Source of the DNA: Bordetella genomosp. 9
GTDB taxonomy: Bacteria > Pseudomonadota > Gammaproteobacteria > Burkholderiales > Burkholderiaceae_B
Assembly (NCBI RefSeq): GCF_002119725.1
Contig: NZ_CP021109.1
Location: 3,782,001 to 3,846,000, forward strand
Reading direction: 5' to 3'
DNA length: 64,000 nucleotides
The number at the start of each line of letters is the position of its first letter. Positions within the stretch are counted from its first letter, which is position 1. A program made the position numbers and the translations under genes. Under the pieces are notes generated by a model. The model made no database searches. It worked only from the letters and a program-made list of their open reading frames with translations, and was not told the origin of the DNA. Below, in pieces: positions 17,646 to 27,092 of the stretch.

Positions 17646-18539
17646 ATGCCTGACCCCTACCCTGCGAACGACGCGGACCACGCTCCGCGTCAAGCCAAAC
17701 CCGCCAACAAATCCCTGCTCGACCGCCTGCTCTCCCTCGTACGACGGGAACCCGAGGATCGTGAGGGCATCAAGGCCATCCTCGAAGCCGCCCACGAGCG
17801 CGAACTGCTGGATGCCGAATCCTATGCCATGATCAAGGGCGCCCTGGCGGTGTCCGAACGCACGGTCGGCGACATCATGGTGCCGCGCTCCCGCATGGAT
17901 CTGCTGGACATCGCCGACCCCCTGCCCCACCACCTTTCCATCATCATCGAGACCGCGCACTCGCGCTTTCCGGTATTCGAAGGCGACCGCGACAACATCA
18001 TCGGCATCCTGCTCGCCAAGGACCTGCTGCGCTGCATGCTCGATACCCACATCGAAGTGCGCTCGCTGGTGCGTCCGGCGGTCTTCATCCCGGAATCCAA
18101 GCGGCTGAACGTGCTGCTGCATGACTTCCGCGAAAGCCGCAATCACCTGGCCATCGTCATCGACGAACACGGCGGCATCGCCGGCCTGGTGACGATGGAG
18201 GACGTGCTGGAGGAAATCGTCGGCGATATCGAAGACGAGTTCGACGAGGACGAAGAAACCACCATCTTTGCCGAAGGCGAAAACCAGTGGCGTGTCCTGG
18301 CCATGACGGACATCGACCGGTTCAACGAAACCTTCGGTGTGTCGCTGCCGGAAGACGAGTACGACACCGTGGGCGGCTGGCTGGGCGGCGAACTTGGCCG
18401 CATCCCCCGGCGCGGCGACTTCACCGAGCGCGACGGGCTGCGCATCGAAGTGGTCCGCGCGGATCCGCGCCGCGCGCTGTGGCTGCGCGTCAAACGCCTG
18501 CCTCCGGCGCCTGCCGCTCCCATGTCCACAGACGAATGA
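17646..18539 (+). CDS. corC: CorC/HlyC-family transporter-associated protein
   Basis: 297 residues, close to E. coli CorC/YbeX. There is no membrane domain. A pair of CBS domains (about residues 70-190, beginning [14 protein letters not shown]) is followed by the CorC/HlyC C-terminal domain (about 205-285, [16 protein letters not shown]). The acidic run EDEFDEDEE links them. Linked to magnesium/cobalt homeostasis and to ribosome maintenance with ybeY. Its stop overlaps the lnt start (ATGA). Confidence 0.93.
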   Translation: MPDPYPANDADHAPRQAKPANKSLLDRLLSLVRREPEDREGIKAILEAAHERELLDAESYAMIKGALAVSERTVGDIMVPRSRMDLLDIADPLPHHLSIIIETAHSRFPVFEGDRDNIIGILLAKDLLRCMLDTHIEVRSLVRPAVFIPESKRLNVLLHDFRESRNHLAIVIDEHGGIAGLVTMEDVLEEIVGDIEDEFDEDEETTIFAEGENQWRVLAMTDIDRFNETFGVSLPEDEYDTVGGWLGGELGRIPRRGDFTERDGLRIEVVRADPRRALWLRVKRLPPAPAAPMSTDE

Positions 18540-20182
18540 CGAGCTTTACCCTGCGCCATCCCCGCGCCGCGGCCGCGGCGGGCGTCTTCGCGGCCGGCGC
18601 GGTCCAGGCCATGACCTTCGCGCCGGGGCCCTTGCCCGATGGCGCCCTGGCGATCGTCCAGGTTTTGACGCTGGCCGTCCTGGCGCGCCGCCAGCTGACG
18701 GCGCTTACGTGGCGCCGCGCGCTGTGGGAAGGCTGGCTCTACAACTTCGCCTGCTATGCGCTGGGCCTGTATTGGCTTTACGTCAGCATGCATTACTACG
18801 GCGGACTGACCCCGCCGCTGGCGGCTGCGGGCGTGCTGGCCTTGTCGGCCTTCCTGGCGCTGTTTCCGGCCTCGGCGGGCGTGCTGGGGCGCTGGCTTCA
18901 ACCGTTGACGCCGGGCGCTACGCCGGGACGCCGCCTGCGATCGGCGCTGGCGTTCGCCTGCGCGTGGACCGCGCTGGAATGGGTGCGGGGCACCCTGTGG
19001 ACCGGCTTTCCGTGGCTGAACATCGGCTACGCGCAGGTGGACAGCCCCTTCGCCGGCTGGGCGCCGATCGTGGGCGTCTACGGGGTGGCATGGCTGGCGG
19101 CGTTCGCGGCCGCGGCATTGGCGGCGCTCTGGCGCCCGGCCGATGCGCCGCGCGATCCGCGCCACGCCATGGCTGCAGCCCTGGCGGCGATCGCCGCACT
19201 GGCTGGATGGGGCGCGTCGCAAGTTCGGTGGTCGCACCCCGAAGGGGCCGCCCTGCAGGTGCGGCTGATCCAGGGCAACATCGAACAGTCGCAGAAGTTC
19301 GACCCCGGCCTGATGGAACGCGGCCTGCTGCAGCATATGAACCAGGCATCCATGCCGCCCCAACCTGGCATGCCGGCGCCGCGCGTGATCATCCTGCCCG
19401 AGACGGTGCTGCCCGTATTCCAGGATCAGCTTGCGCCAGGCGCGTGGGACGTGTGGCGGCGTATTGCCGCCGAACGCGATGCAACCATCGTCATGGGCGT
19501 GCCGCTGCACCGCCGGGTGGATGGCGTGGACCGCTATACCAACAGCGCCATCGCGTTCGACGGCAATACGCCGGTCGAGGCCCTGCGATCGGGCGAGGTG
19601 CCGCGCCGCTACGATAAGTACCACCTGGTGCCCTGGGGCGAGTTCGTGCCGCCCGGCTTTCACTGGTTCGTGCGCATGCTGGACATCCCGCTGGGCGATT
19701 TCGACCGAGGCGATCCGCGCCAGCCGCCCTTCGACATCGACGGCCAGCGCCTGGCCCTGAATATCTGCTACGAAGACCTTTTCGGCGAAGAGTTGCTGCC
19801 CGCCGTCCGGCCCGGCGCCAACGGCGAGCCCGGCGCGTCCATCCTGGTCAATATCAGCAACCTCGGATGGTTCGGCGATACCTGGGCGCTGCGCCAGCAT
19901 CTGCAAATCGCCCGCATGCGCGCGCTCGAAACGGCGCGCCCGCTGCTGGCCGCCACCAACACCGGCATAACGGCTTCCATCGACCCGCAGGGCCGGGTGG
20001 TCGCGCAGCTTCCCACAATGCAGGCCACGTCGCTGCAGACAGCGGTGCAAGGCATGACGGGGCTGACGCCTTACACGCGCACCGGCAATGCCGCCGTCAT
20101 GGGCCTGGTGGCGGCGGGCCTGCTGCTGCTTGCCGCGTCGCGCGCGGCTGCGGCCCGGCAGATGGCGCGCGCCGCGTCCTGA
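18536..20182 (+). CDS. lnt: Apolipoprotein N-acyltransferase
   Basis: Inner-membrane enzyme adding the third acyl chain to lipoproteins, 548 residues. Multiple N-terminal membrane spans precede a periplasmic nitrilase-like domain; a final span lies near the C-terminus ([16 protein letters not shown]). The catalytic triad is visible as Glu289 (LPET), Lys361 ([12 protein letters not shown]) and Cys411 (NICYED). The start overlaps the corC stop. The usual last gene of the cluster. Confidence 0.96.
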   Translation: MTSFTLRHPRAAAAAGVFAAGAVQAMTFAPGPLPDGALAIVQVLTLAVLARRQLTALTWRRALWEGWLYNFACYALGLYWLYVSMHYYGGLTPPLAAAGVLALSAFLALFPASAGVLGRWLQPLTPGATPGRRLRSALAFACAWTALEWVRGTLWTGFPWLNIGYAQVDSPFAGWAPIVGVYGVAWLAAFAAAALAALWRPADAPRDPRHAMAAALAAIAALAGWGASQVRWSHPEGAALQVRLIQGNIEQSQKFDPGLMERGLLQHMNQASMPPQPGMPAPRVIILPETVLPVFQDQLAPGAWDVWRRIAAERDATIVMGVPLHRRVDGVDRYTNSAIAFDGNTPVEALRSGEVPRRYDKYHLVPWGEFVPPGFHWFVRMLDIPLGDFDRGDPRQPPFDIDGQRLALNICYEDLFGEELLPAVRPGANGEPGASILVNISNLGWFGDTWALRQHLQIARMRALETARPLLAATNTGITASIDPQGRVVAQLPTMQATSLQTAVQGMTGLTPYTRTGNAAVMGLVAAGLLLLAASRAAAARQMARAAS

Positions 20183-20200
20183 CGCGGCGGCGTGCGGCGG

Positions 20201-21253
20201 TCACGCGCTGCGCAGCGGCAGATCGTCGCCCGCCTGGCGCGCCGGAGACGAGGGCCCGGTGCCCACGCCGGTCGTCTCGATAAAGGCGGCGATCCGCGCC
20301 ATATCGTCATCGTCCAGTTCCAGAGTCGCGGCGCCCAGCCAGCCGTCCACTTGCGCCGGGTCCCGCGCGCCCACGATGGCGCCCGTGACGCCGGGCCAGG
20401 CCAGCGTCCACGCGATGGCTGTGGCGGCCACCGTGGCGCCGTGCCGCTGCGCCACTTCTTCGAGCGCCTGAGCCAGCGCCAGATTGCGCCGCAGGTTTTC
20501 ACCGGTGAACTCGGCATTGCGCGACCGCCAATCGTCGGCAGGCAGCGAGGCGGCGCGCGCCTCGGTAAAGCGGCCGCTCAACAGGCCGGACTGCATGGGG
20601 CTGTAGACGATGACGCCGGTCTCGTGTTCGGCGCACCACGGAAGCAGATCGGCCGCCGCATCGCGGCGTATCGCGGAAAACGGCGGCTGCAGCGTATCCA
20701 CGTGCCCCAGCTGTTCCGCAAGCTCCAGTTGGGCGACGTTGTGATTGGACAAGCCCACCGCGCGCACTTTGCCTTCCCGTTTCAGGTCCAGCAGCGTCTG
20801 CCAGTACTCGTCCAGCGCTGTGCCGTCGTTGGCCGGCCAATGCATTTGCAGCAGGTCGATGCGTTCCACGCCCAGGCGCTTGAGCGAGGCTTCGGCCTCG
20901 GCGCGCAGGCTGCGCGCGGCGCCCACCCGGCGCGGCGGCGCGGTGCGCTGTTTCTCGTCCCACACCAGCCCGCACTTGGTGAACACATAGGGCCGTTCGG
21001 CAGCCGGCATGCCTTTCAGCGCCTGTCCGACCAGCTCCTCGGAGTGGCCCAGCCCATAGACGGCGGCCGTGTCGATCCAGTTGATGCCGCGCGCCACGGC
21101 ATGACGGATGGCGGCGATGGAATCGGCGTCGTCCTGCGCGCCCCATCCCGCCGCCCAGCCCGCGCCGCCGATGGCCCAGGCGCCGAACCCGATGCGGGTG
21201 ATGTCCATGCCGGTGCGGCCCAACGACCGTAGCGGGAATGCGGTGGGACTCAT
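20201..21253 (-). CDS. Aldo/keto reductase
   Basis: 350 residues. NAD(P)H-dependent reductase fold with the tetrad: Asp and Tyr in DTAAVYGLGHSEE, Lys in FTKCGL and His in LLQMHWP. The C-terminal cofactor segment GAIVGARDPAQVDG is typical. ATG at 21253 was chosen because AGGAGGT lies 6 bases upstream; the longer frame starts in the tRNA promoter region. It is convergent with lnt and divergent from the tRNA operon. Substrate unknown. Confidence 0.93.
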   Translation of the reverse strand: MSPTAFPLRSLGRTGMDITRIGFGAWAIGGAGWAAGWGAQDDADSIAAIRHAVARGINWIDTAAVYGLGHSEELVGQALKGMPAAERPYVFTKCGLVWDEKQRTAPPRRVGAARSLRAEAEASLKRLGVERIDLLQMHWPANDGTALDEYWQTLLDLKREGKVRAVGLSNHNVAQLELAEQLGHVDTLQPPFSAIRRDAAADLLPWCAEHETGVIVYSPMQSGLLSGRFTEARAASLPADDWRSRNAEFTGENLRRNLALAQALEEVAQRHGATVAATAIAWTLAWPGVTGAIVGARDPAQVDGWLGAATLELDDDDMARIAAFIETTGVGTGPSSPARQAGDDLPLRSA

Positions 21254-21290
21254 GGGGAACCTCCTGGGATGAAAATTTTTTGGCGGCGAG

Positions 21291-21319
21291 TTGCACGCCA
21301 AAAAAAACTCGTGCATAAT
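21291..21319 (+). promoter_or_regulatory. Promoter of the tRNA operon
   Basis: TTGCAC (21291-21296) and CATAAT (21314-21319) are separated by exactly 17 bp, with an A-run in the spacer. This is the best sigma-70 match in the window and lies about 110 bp before the first tRNA. Confidence 0.75.
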
Positions 21320-21430
21320 CTCGTTTCTTCGCCAACGGCACAAACGAAAAAGCCGGCAAGAACAGTGAGCGGTGTATGCACAGGTATTGCACTAAGCGCT
21401 GATTTTGCAGGAATTTCGCTTGGTGGATAC

Positions 21431-21506
<76 letters not shown>

Positions 21507-21531
21507 GTCGAAAGCGAAGTAGCAAGTTCAG

Positions 21532-21607
21532 GTCCCCTTCGTCTAGAGGCCTAGGACATCACCCTTTCACGGTGAGTACAGGGGTTCGAATCCCCTAGGG
21601 GACGCCA
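21532..21607 (+). tRNA. tRNA-Glu (TTC anticodon)
   Basis: 76 bases with encoded CCA. Acceptor GTCCCCT pairs with AGGGGAC; the anticodon loop CTTTCAC gives TTC; the T-arm has GGTTCGAATCC. It lies 25 bp after tRNA-Ala. Confidence 0.96.
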
Positions 21608-21685
21608 GCTTCGATGCAAATCATGCTGGCAAGGTAGTAGGTTCAACATCGCGGGCAACCGCATGTTGGTCAAATACACCGCTGC

Positions 21686-21762
21686 GGAGCGGTAGTTCAG
21701 TTGGTTAGAATACCGGCCTGTCACGCCGGGGGTCGCGGGTTCGAGCCCCGTCCGCTCCGCCA
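21686..21762 (+). tRNA. tRNA-Asp (GTC anticodon)
   Basis: 77 bases with encoded CCA. Acceptor GGAGCGG pairs with CCGCTCC; the anticodon loop CTGTCAC gives GTC; the T-arm has GGTTCGAGCC. Last tRNA of the operon, followed by a terminator. Confidence 0.96.
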
Positions 21763-21798
21763 GAATTCACAAGCGTTGCCCACGGCAGCGTTGCAGCG

Positions 21799-21824
21799 AA
21801 AGCCCCGAGAAATCGGGGCTTTTT
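21799..21824 (+). terminator. Rho-independent terminator of the tRNA operon
   Basis: An 8-bp stem AGCCCCGA (21801-21808) and TCGGGGCT (21813-21820) with a GAAA loop, followed by TTTTG. It ends the tRNA operon and lies just before the convergent small membrane-protein gene. Confidence 0.9.
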
Positions 21825-21853
21825 GCTTTGGGTTTTCCTTTCCAGCAATTCCC

Positions 21854-22120
21854 TTATGTCTCGGCGCTCGCATCCGCGGGCTGCGTCGCCTTCGTCTTGA
21901 AGACGCCGCGGATATTCGTCAGCGCCAAACCCACCTGCAGTGCGATCAGGGCATAGGCATCGTCGTGCCAGCCCCAGGCAATCCACAGGACATTGCTCAG
22001 CAGAAAAACCCAGAAGCCCGCGTTGCGTTTGCCCTTCCTTGTCGATGCGACCAGCCAGGCGGCCGCAAGCGATGCCGCCATGGCGGGCCATTGCAGCAGT
22101 TCCAGTATGTCCAACTCCAT
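21854..22120 (-). CDS. Small three-span membrane protein
   Basis: 88 residues. Three hydrophobic segments are seen: about 11-26, 35-51 (AGFWVFLLSNVLWIAWG) and 55-71 (AYALIALQVGLALTNI), with a short polar C-terminus. The loop between the first two is basic (RKGKRN). I do not recognise the family with certainty; size and layout resemble half-transporter proteins such as SemiSWEETs, but no diagnostic motif was found. It is convergent with the tRNA operon. Confidence 0.7.
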   Translation of the reverse strand: MELDILELLQWPAMAASLAAAWLVASTRKGKRNAGFWVFLLSNVLWIAWGWHDDAYALIALQVGLALTNIRGVFKTKATQPADASAET

Positions 22121-22405
22121 GCTTGTCTACCCCTGCGTTCGCTACGCCGCGCCGCGCGGCGCGTGTCGGCGCGCCGGGACGCAAGCGGCGCTCCGGGTGC
22201 GTCCGCAACGGGCATGGCGGCCGCCGCACCAGCGGCGCCAGCGAGTCCGCCTGCATCGGCATGCCGCGTTTCGCCGCCACACACGTGAGAACGCCGCTTG
22301 CTGACAAGGTTCGCTCTGCCTTGCCCTCTGTGCGCGGGACCGCAGCGCCACGCATCACGGCGGGTATGATGAGGACCATGCCGTACGCCCGCGCCGCCGC
22401 CGACC
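22121..22405. other. Intergenic region upstream of the CheB-CheR hybrid gene
   Basis: No gene is supported here. It should hold divergent promoters. The only notable motif is TATGAT at 22365-22370 on the plus strand, a possible -10 without a good -35. Confidence 0.4.
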
Positions 22406-25400
22406 ATGCCTGACGCCGACCCGCCGCCAAAGAACAACCAAAACATCTCACCGAGCCACCTGTCTTTTCCCGTCGTGGGATTGGGCGCATCCGCAGGCGG
22501 CGTGGAGGCGTTGACCACGTTTTTCCAGCACACGCCCGAAAACCCCAGCATGGCCTTCGTGGTGGTGGTCCATCTTTCCCCGGAGCACGAAAGCGCCCTC
22601 GACCGCATTCTGCAGAACGCGACGCGCATGCCGGTCGTGCAGGTGAAAAGCGACAGGCCGATCGAGGCAAACCACGTCTACGTGATTCCGCCCGCCTCCA
22701 AGCTGGAGATGAACGACAGCTATCTGCGCATCAAGTCGGTGGCGCGCGGCCGTGGCCCGCTCATTGCCATCGACGGGTTCTTCCGCACGCTGGCCGATGC
22801 GCACAAGTCGCGCGCCGTGGGGGTCGTGCTGACGGGCGGCGGATCGGACGGCTCGGTGGGCTTGGCGCGCATCAAGGAGCAAGGCGGCATCACGCTGGCG
22901 CAGCAGCCCGAGGACGCCGAGCATGACACCATGCCGCGCAGCGCGATCGCGACGGGCATGGTGGACATCGTCCTGCCCGTTGCCGAGATCCCCGCGCGTT
23001 TGTTGTCCATCGCCGATAACCTTGCCCGCATGCAGGTGCCGGCGCCGACCGACGACCCCGTGGATCTGGACACGCGCCGCCCCGACGAAACAACGGAAGA
23101 ACGCGCGGCCTTGCGCGATATCCTGACGCTGCTGCGCGCGCGCACCGGGCACGACTTCAAGCACTACAAGAAGGCCACCGTACTGCGGCGCATCGAGCGG
23201 CGCATGCAGGTAACCGGCGTGCCGGACATGCCGGCCTATGCCAGCATGCTGCATGACAACGCCGAGGAAACGCCCAAGCTCCTGAGCGACATGCTGATCG
23301 GCGTGACGCAGTTCTTTCGCGACCGCGAGTCCTTCGAAACGCTGGAGCAGCGATGCATCGCGCCGATGTTCCGGCACCGCGACGGCGACGGCCCGCCGCA
23401 CATACGCGCATGGGTGGCCGGCTGCGCGACGGGCGAAGAAGCGTACAGCGTGGCCATGCTGCTGTGCGAATACGGCGAGTCCGCCGCCAATCCCGCGACG
23501 CCAAAGATACAGGTGTTCGCCACCGACATCGACGAACCGTCGCTGTCCGCCGCACGCGCGGGGCTGTACCCCAGCGCCATCGAAACCGATGTGTCGGCGA
23601 CGCGGCTGCAGCGGTTTTTCACGCGCGAAGGTTCGAACTACCGCATCAAGAAGGAATTGCGCGAACGGGTCTTGTTCGCGCCCCACAACATCCTGCGCGA
23701 TCCTCCCTTCTCCAGGCTGGACCTGGTGACATGCCGCAATCTGCTCATCTACCTGGACCGAGAGGTGCAGGTAGACGTGCTGCGCATGTTCCATTTCGCG
23801 CTCAAGCCGGGCGGCTACCTGTTCCTGGGCAGTTCGGAATCGGCGGATGCGTGCGAGAATCTGTTCTCGGTTGTCGACAAGCGCCACCGGATTTACCAGG
23901 CAAAGGACACGGCATCGCTGCATCGCCCTGTACCCGTATTGCCGCTTTCGGGTTTCGACCGGCCCCAACAAACCGCCGTTCAGGCCACCGCCGTGCGACG
24001 CAGCAAACTATCTTTCGCCGAGATCCATCAGCGCGCGCTGGAGTTGTATGCGCCGCCCAGCGTCATCGTGGACCACGAATCCAACATCGTCCACATGTCC
24101 GAGCGGGCCGGGCGCTTTCTGCGCTATGTCGGCGGCGAGCCGTCCCGCAACCTGCCGTCGCTGGTCTATCCCGACCTGCGCATGGAGTTGCGCACCGCCC
24201 TCTTCCAGGCGGTGCACTCGCGCAAGAGCGTGGAGGCGCGCCGCGTCGCCATGACGCTGGGCGACCGCCAGGTGTACGTCAATATGGTGGTGCGCCCCTT
24301 CCGCCATGAGGATTCGGGCAACGACTTCATGCTGGTGATCTTCGACGAAGTCGAGGCGGTGATGAGTCCCGCGGGCGAGCAGGCGCCCCACGTGCCAAAC
24401 AGCGTGCTGGCGCAGCTCGAGGCCGAGCTGCAGCGCACCAAGGAGCAGCTGCAATTGACGATGGAGCAGTCCGAGACGTCTACGGAAGAGCTGAAGGCGT
24501 CCAACGAAGAGCTGCAGGCGATCAACGAGGAACTGCGCTCCACCACCGAAGAGCTGGAAACCGGCAAGGAAGAGCTGCAGTCCGTCAACGAAGAGCTGAT
24601 CACGGTCAATTCGGAGCTGAAGAGCAAGGTCGAGGAAACGGCGAAGATCAACGACGACCTGCAAAACCTGATTGCTTCGACGGATATCGCAACGGTTTTC
24701 GTCGATCGCAGCATGCGGATCAAGTGGTTCACGCCGCGCGCCAAGGACATCTTCAGCGTCATCGCCAACGATGCGGGACGTTCCCTGCTCGATATCACGC
24801 ATCGGCTCGACTATCCGGACCTGGCGCAGGACGCCGCCGCGGTATTCGAATCGCTGCGCACCATCGAACGCGAAGTGCGCAGCACGGACAACCGCTGGTA
24901 TCTCGCGCGCCTGCTGCCCTATCGCAGCGCCGAACACCGCATCGAGGGCGCCGTGCTGACGTTCATCGACGTCACCGACCGGCGCTATGCCGAAGCGCGC
25001 ATCAACGCCATTGCCCAGAGCACGCGCGACTTCGCGATCATCACCCTGTCCAATGGCGGCACCATCACCAGTTGGAACCTGGGCGCGCAGCTGCTGTTCG
25101 GCTATACCGAGACGGAAGCCGTGGGCCGCGACTTTTCGCTGATCTTCACGCCGGAGGACATCGAGGCCGGCGCGCCCGCGCTGGAGCTGCAGCGCGCGCG
25201 CGAGCAAGGCTATGCCTCGGACGAGCGCTGGCATCTGCGCAAGGACGGGTCGCGCGTGTTCTGCGCGGGCGGCATGAATCCCATCGACGATCCCGTGTCC
25301 ATGGGCTTCGCCAAGATCGCCCGCGACATCACCGCGCAGAAGCAGCACGAACAGGAACAGGAAAACCGGCTGGAGACCACGCGTGCGAACAGTACCTTGA

Positions 25401-26512
25401 AGGACGAGTTCTTCGCGGTGATGTCGCACGAGCTGAAGCACCCGCTGAACCTGATCCAGCTGAACGCCGAACTGCTGGTGCGCACGCCTGAAGTGCGCGC
25501 CGTATCGGTGGCCGCGCGCGCCGCCGACGCGATCCAGCGAGCGGTGCGCAGCCAGGCCCGCATTATCGAAGACCTGCTGGACGTGGCGCGCGCCCAGACC
25601 GGCAAACTGAAACTCAACCGTTCGGTGGTGAGCCTGACCGCAACGGTGGACAGCATCGTGCGCGTGATGACGCCGACCGCCGCGGAAACCGGCGTGACGC
25701 TGACCACCGGCTACGACATGGCGGACACGCTGTACATCGACGCGGATCCCGTGCGCGTGGAACAGATCGTATGGAACCTGATGAACAATGGCATCAAGTT
25801 CACGCCCGCCGGCGGCATGGTTACCGTGGAACTGGGCCGCGACAACCAGATGGCGCGCGTGTGCGTGCGGGATACGGGCGAAGGCATCGACCCTGACTTC
25901 CTGCCGCGGCTCTTCGACATGTTCAGCCAGGCTGAGATGCGCAGCGGCACGCAGCCCCGCATGGGCCTTGGCATCGGCCTGGCCGTGGTCAGCCAGCTGG
26001 TGCACGCCCACGGCGGACGGGTCGAGGCCGCCTCGGAAGGCAAAGGCCGCGGATCCTGCTTCACGGTATGGCTGCCGCTGGCGTCGCATACCTTTACGGG
26101 GACGGCGGACATCCCGGAGCGCGAGAGCGGTCAATTGGCCGGCGTGAGGGTTCTGCTCGTGGACGACTCGCACGAAATCCTGGACACCTTCTCGGCGTTG
26201 CTGGAGCTGGAAGGCGCGCAGGTGGAAGCTGTGGACAGCGGCAAGCGCGGGCTGGACGCGCTGGACAGCATGGCTTTCGACGTGATCATTTCCGATATCG
26301 GCATGCCGGGGATGGACGGCTACGCCTTCCTGGGCGAAACGCGGGCACGCGGCTGCGACACGCCGGCCATCGCCTTGACCGGCTACGGCGCAAAACGCGA
26401 TATCGACAAAGCCCTGAGCGCGGGATTCACCGCGCACCTGAGCAAGCCCATTTTGCTGGACGATCTCGTCGCGATCGTGCGGCGCACGCTGGGCCGCGCG
26501 GAGCCGCGCTGA
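22406..26512 (+). CDS. CheB-CheR-PAS-histidine kinase-receiver hybrid protein
   Basis: 1368 residues. Order of domains: CheB methylesterase (about 20-205; GLGASAGG with the active serine, VHLSPEH, GGGSDGSVGL); CheR methyltransferase (about 225-500; VAGCATGEEAYSVAML binds S-adenosylmethionine); Glu-rich coiled coil (about 668-755, repeated EEL motifs); two PAS domains (about 755-870 and 875-990); HisKA with the phosphorylated His in MSHELKHP near residue 1008; ATPase with NLMNNGIKFTP and GLGIGLA; C-terminal receiver from about 1250 with Asp in IISDIGMPG. It appears cytoplasmic, without membrane spans. No chemotaxis genes are nearby, so it is an orphan signalling protein. Confidence 0.95.
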   Translation: MPDADPPPKNNQNISPSHLSFPVVGLGASAGGVEALTTFFQHTPENPSMAFVVVVHLSPEHESALDRILQNATRMPVVQVKSDRPIEANHVYVIPPASKLEMNDSYLRIKSVARGRGPLIAIDGFFRTLADAHKSRAVGVVLTGGGSDGSVGLARIKEQGGITLAQQPEDAEHDTMPRSAIATGMVDIVLPVAEIPARLLSIADNLARMQVPAPTDDPVDLDTRRPDETTEERAALRDILTLLRARTGHDFKHYKKATVLRRIERRMQVTGVPDMPAYASMLHDNAEETPKLLSDMLIGVTQFFRDRESFETLEQRCIAPMFRHRDGDGPPHIRAWVAGCATGEEAYSVAMLLCEYGESAANPATPKIQVFATDIDEPSLSAARAGLYPSAIETDVSATRLQRFFTREGSNYRIKKELRERVLFAPHNILRDPPFSRLDLVTCRNLLIYLDREVQVDVLRMFHFALKPGGYLFLGSSESADACENLFSVVDKRHRIYQAKDTASLHRPVPVLPLSGFDRPQQTAVQATAVRRSKLSFAEIHQRALELYAPPSVIVDHESNIVHMSERAGRFLRYVGGEPSRNLPSLVYPDLRMELRTALFQAVHSRKSVEARRVAMTLGDRQVYVNMVVRPFRHEDSGNDFMLVIFDEVEAVMSPAGEQAPHVPNSVLAQLEAELQRTKEQLQLTMEQSETSTEELKASNEELQAINEELRSTTEELETGKEELQSVNEELITVNSELKSKVEETAKINDDLQNLIASTDIATVFVDRSMRIKWFTPRAKDIFSVIANDAGRSLLDITHRLDYPDLAQDAAAVFESLRTIEREVRSTDNRWYLARLLPYRSAEHRIEGAVLTFIDVTDRRYAEARINAIAQSTRDFAIITLSNGGTITSWNLGAQLLFGYTETEAVGRDFSLIFTPEDIEAGAPALELQRAREQGYASDERWHLRKDGSRVFCAGGMNPIDDPVSMGFAKIARDITAQKQHEQEQENRLETTRANSTLKDEFFAVMSHELKHPLNLIQLNAELLVRTPEVRAVSVAARAADAIQRAVRSQARIIEDLLDVARAQTGKLKLNRSVVSLTATVDSIVRVMTPTAAETGVTLTTGYDMADTLYIDADPVRVEQIVWNLMNNGIKFTPAGGMVTVELGRDNQMARVCVRDTGEGIDPDFLPRLFDMFSQAEMRSGTQPRMGLGIGLAVVSQLVHAHGGRVEAASEGKGRGSCFTVWLPLASHTFTGTADIPERESGQLAGVRVLLVDDSHEILDTFSALLELEGAQVEAVDSGKRGLDALDSMAFDVIISDIGMPGMDGYAFLGETRARGCDTPAIALTGYGAKRDIDKALSAGFTAHLSKPILLDDLVAIVRRTLGRAEPR

Positions 26513-26580
26513 CTTACGCGGATTCGAAGCCCGCTGGCACGGCGCCGCGGGCCTGGGCGCGACTCACCGACCGGCTGCCG

Positions 26581-26964
26581 TCAGGGCGCCAGCACCAGCA
26601 CCTTGGGCTGCGGCGAGAACACCTGCATGCCGACCGTATTGATGGTGTTCTGCACCGTCAGCGAAGTCATCCTGACGATGGGCGTGCCGCGCACCAGGAC
26701 GGTGAAGGCGCCGGTCATGTAGCGCGAGCTGCCCATGAAGGTCTGCGAGATCAGGCCGCCGCCCACGCCCGCCGTGTCGCCCAGCGTAATCGGCACGACC
26801 GTGGCCATGTTGTGCACCGGGGCCGCCAGCAGCAGCACGTTCCAGGCGACGGGGATGCCCATGCTGGACGTGGCCACGTCCACGTGGGGCAAGGGCGGTA
26901 TGGGCGTCTTGCAAACGTCGGGAAAGCCCAGCGCGATGCCGGGCAATTGGCAGACTGCGAGCAT
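26581..26964 (-). CDS. DUF4150 PAAR-like T6SS tip protein
   Basis: 127 residues, a free-standing PAAR-like (DUF4150) domain: opening CQLPGIALGFPDVCKTPIPP, then AWNVLLLAAPVHNM, GDTAGVGGG and GTPIVRMTS. Such proteins cap the VgrG trimer and form the sharp tip of the T6SS spike. No C-terminal toxin extension is present. It is the last gene of the vgrG operon; a 128-bp spacer with GGGCGCGGC repeats separates it from the pentapeptide gene. Confidence 0.88.
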   Translation of the reverse strand: MLAVCQLPGIALGFPDVCKTPIPPLPHVDVATSSMGIPVAWNVLLLAAPVHNMATVVPITLGDTAGVGGGLISQTFMGSSRYMTGAFTVLVRGTPIVRMTSLTVQNTINTVGMQVFSPQPKVLVLAP

Positions 26965-27092
26965 GTCGGGTCTCCTCCGGGGCGGAACGGTTCATCGCCC
27001 GCCGCATGGGTCCATCAGGTTTCCGCCTCGCCGCGGGCGCGGCGGGCGCGGCGGGCGCGGGGCGCGGCGCCTCGATAAGGCCTGACGCGCCG

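Noticed and set aside
26529..26552. GCCCGC/GCGGGC hairpin between the CheB-CheR gene and the DUF4150 gene
   Set aside because: The stem is short with a 12-base loop and there is no T-run on either strand, so it is not called as a terminator.
27020..27092. A 34-codon minus-strand frame between the pentapeptide and DUF4150 genes
   Set aside because: It consists of Arg/Pro repeats from a GGGCGCGGC simple repeat and has no supporting start signal.
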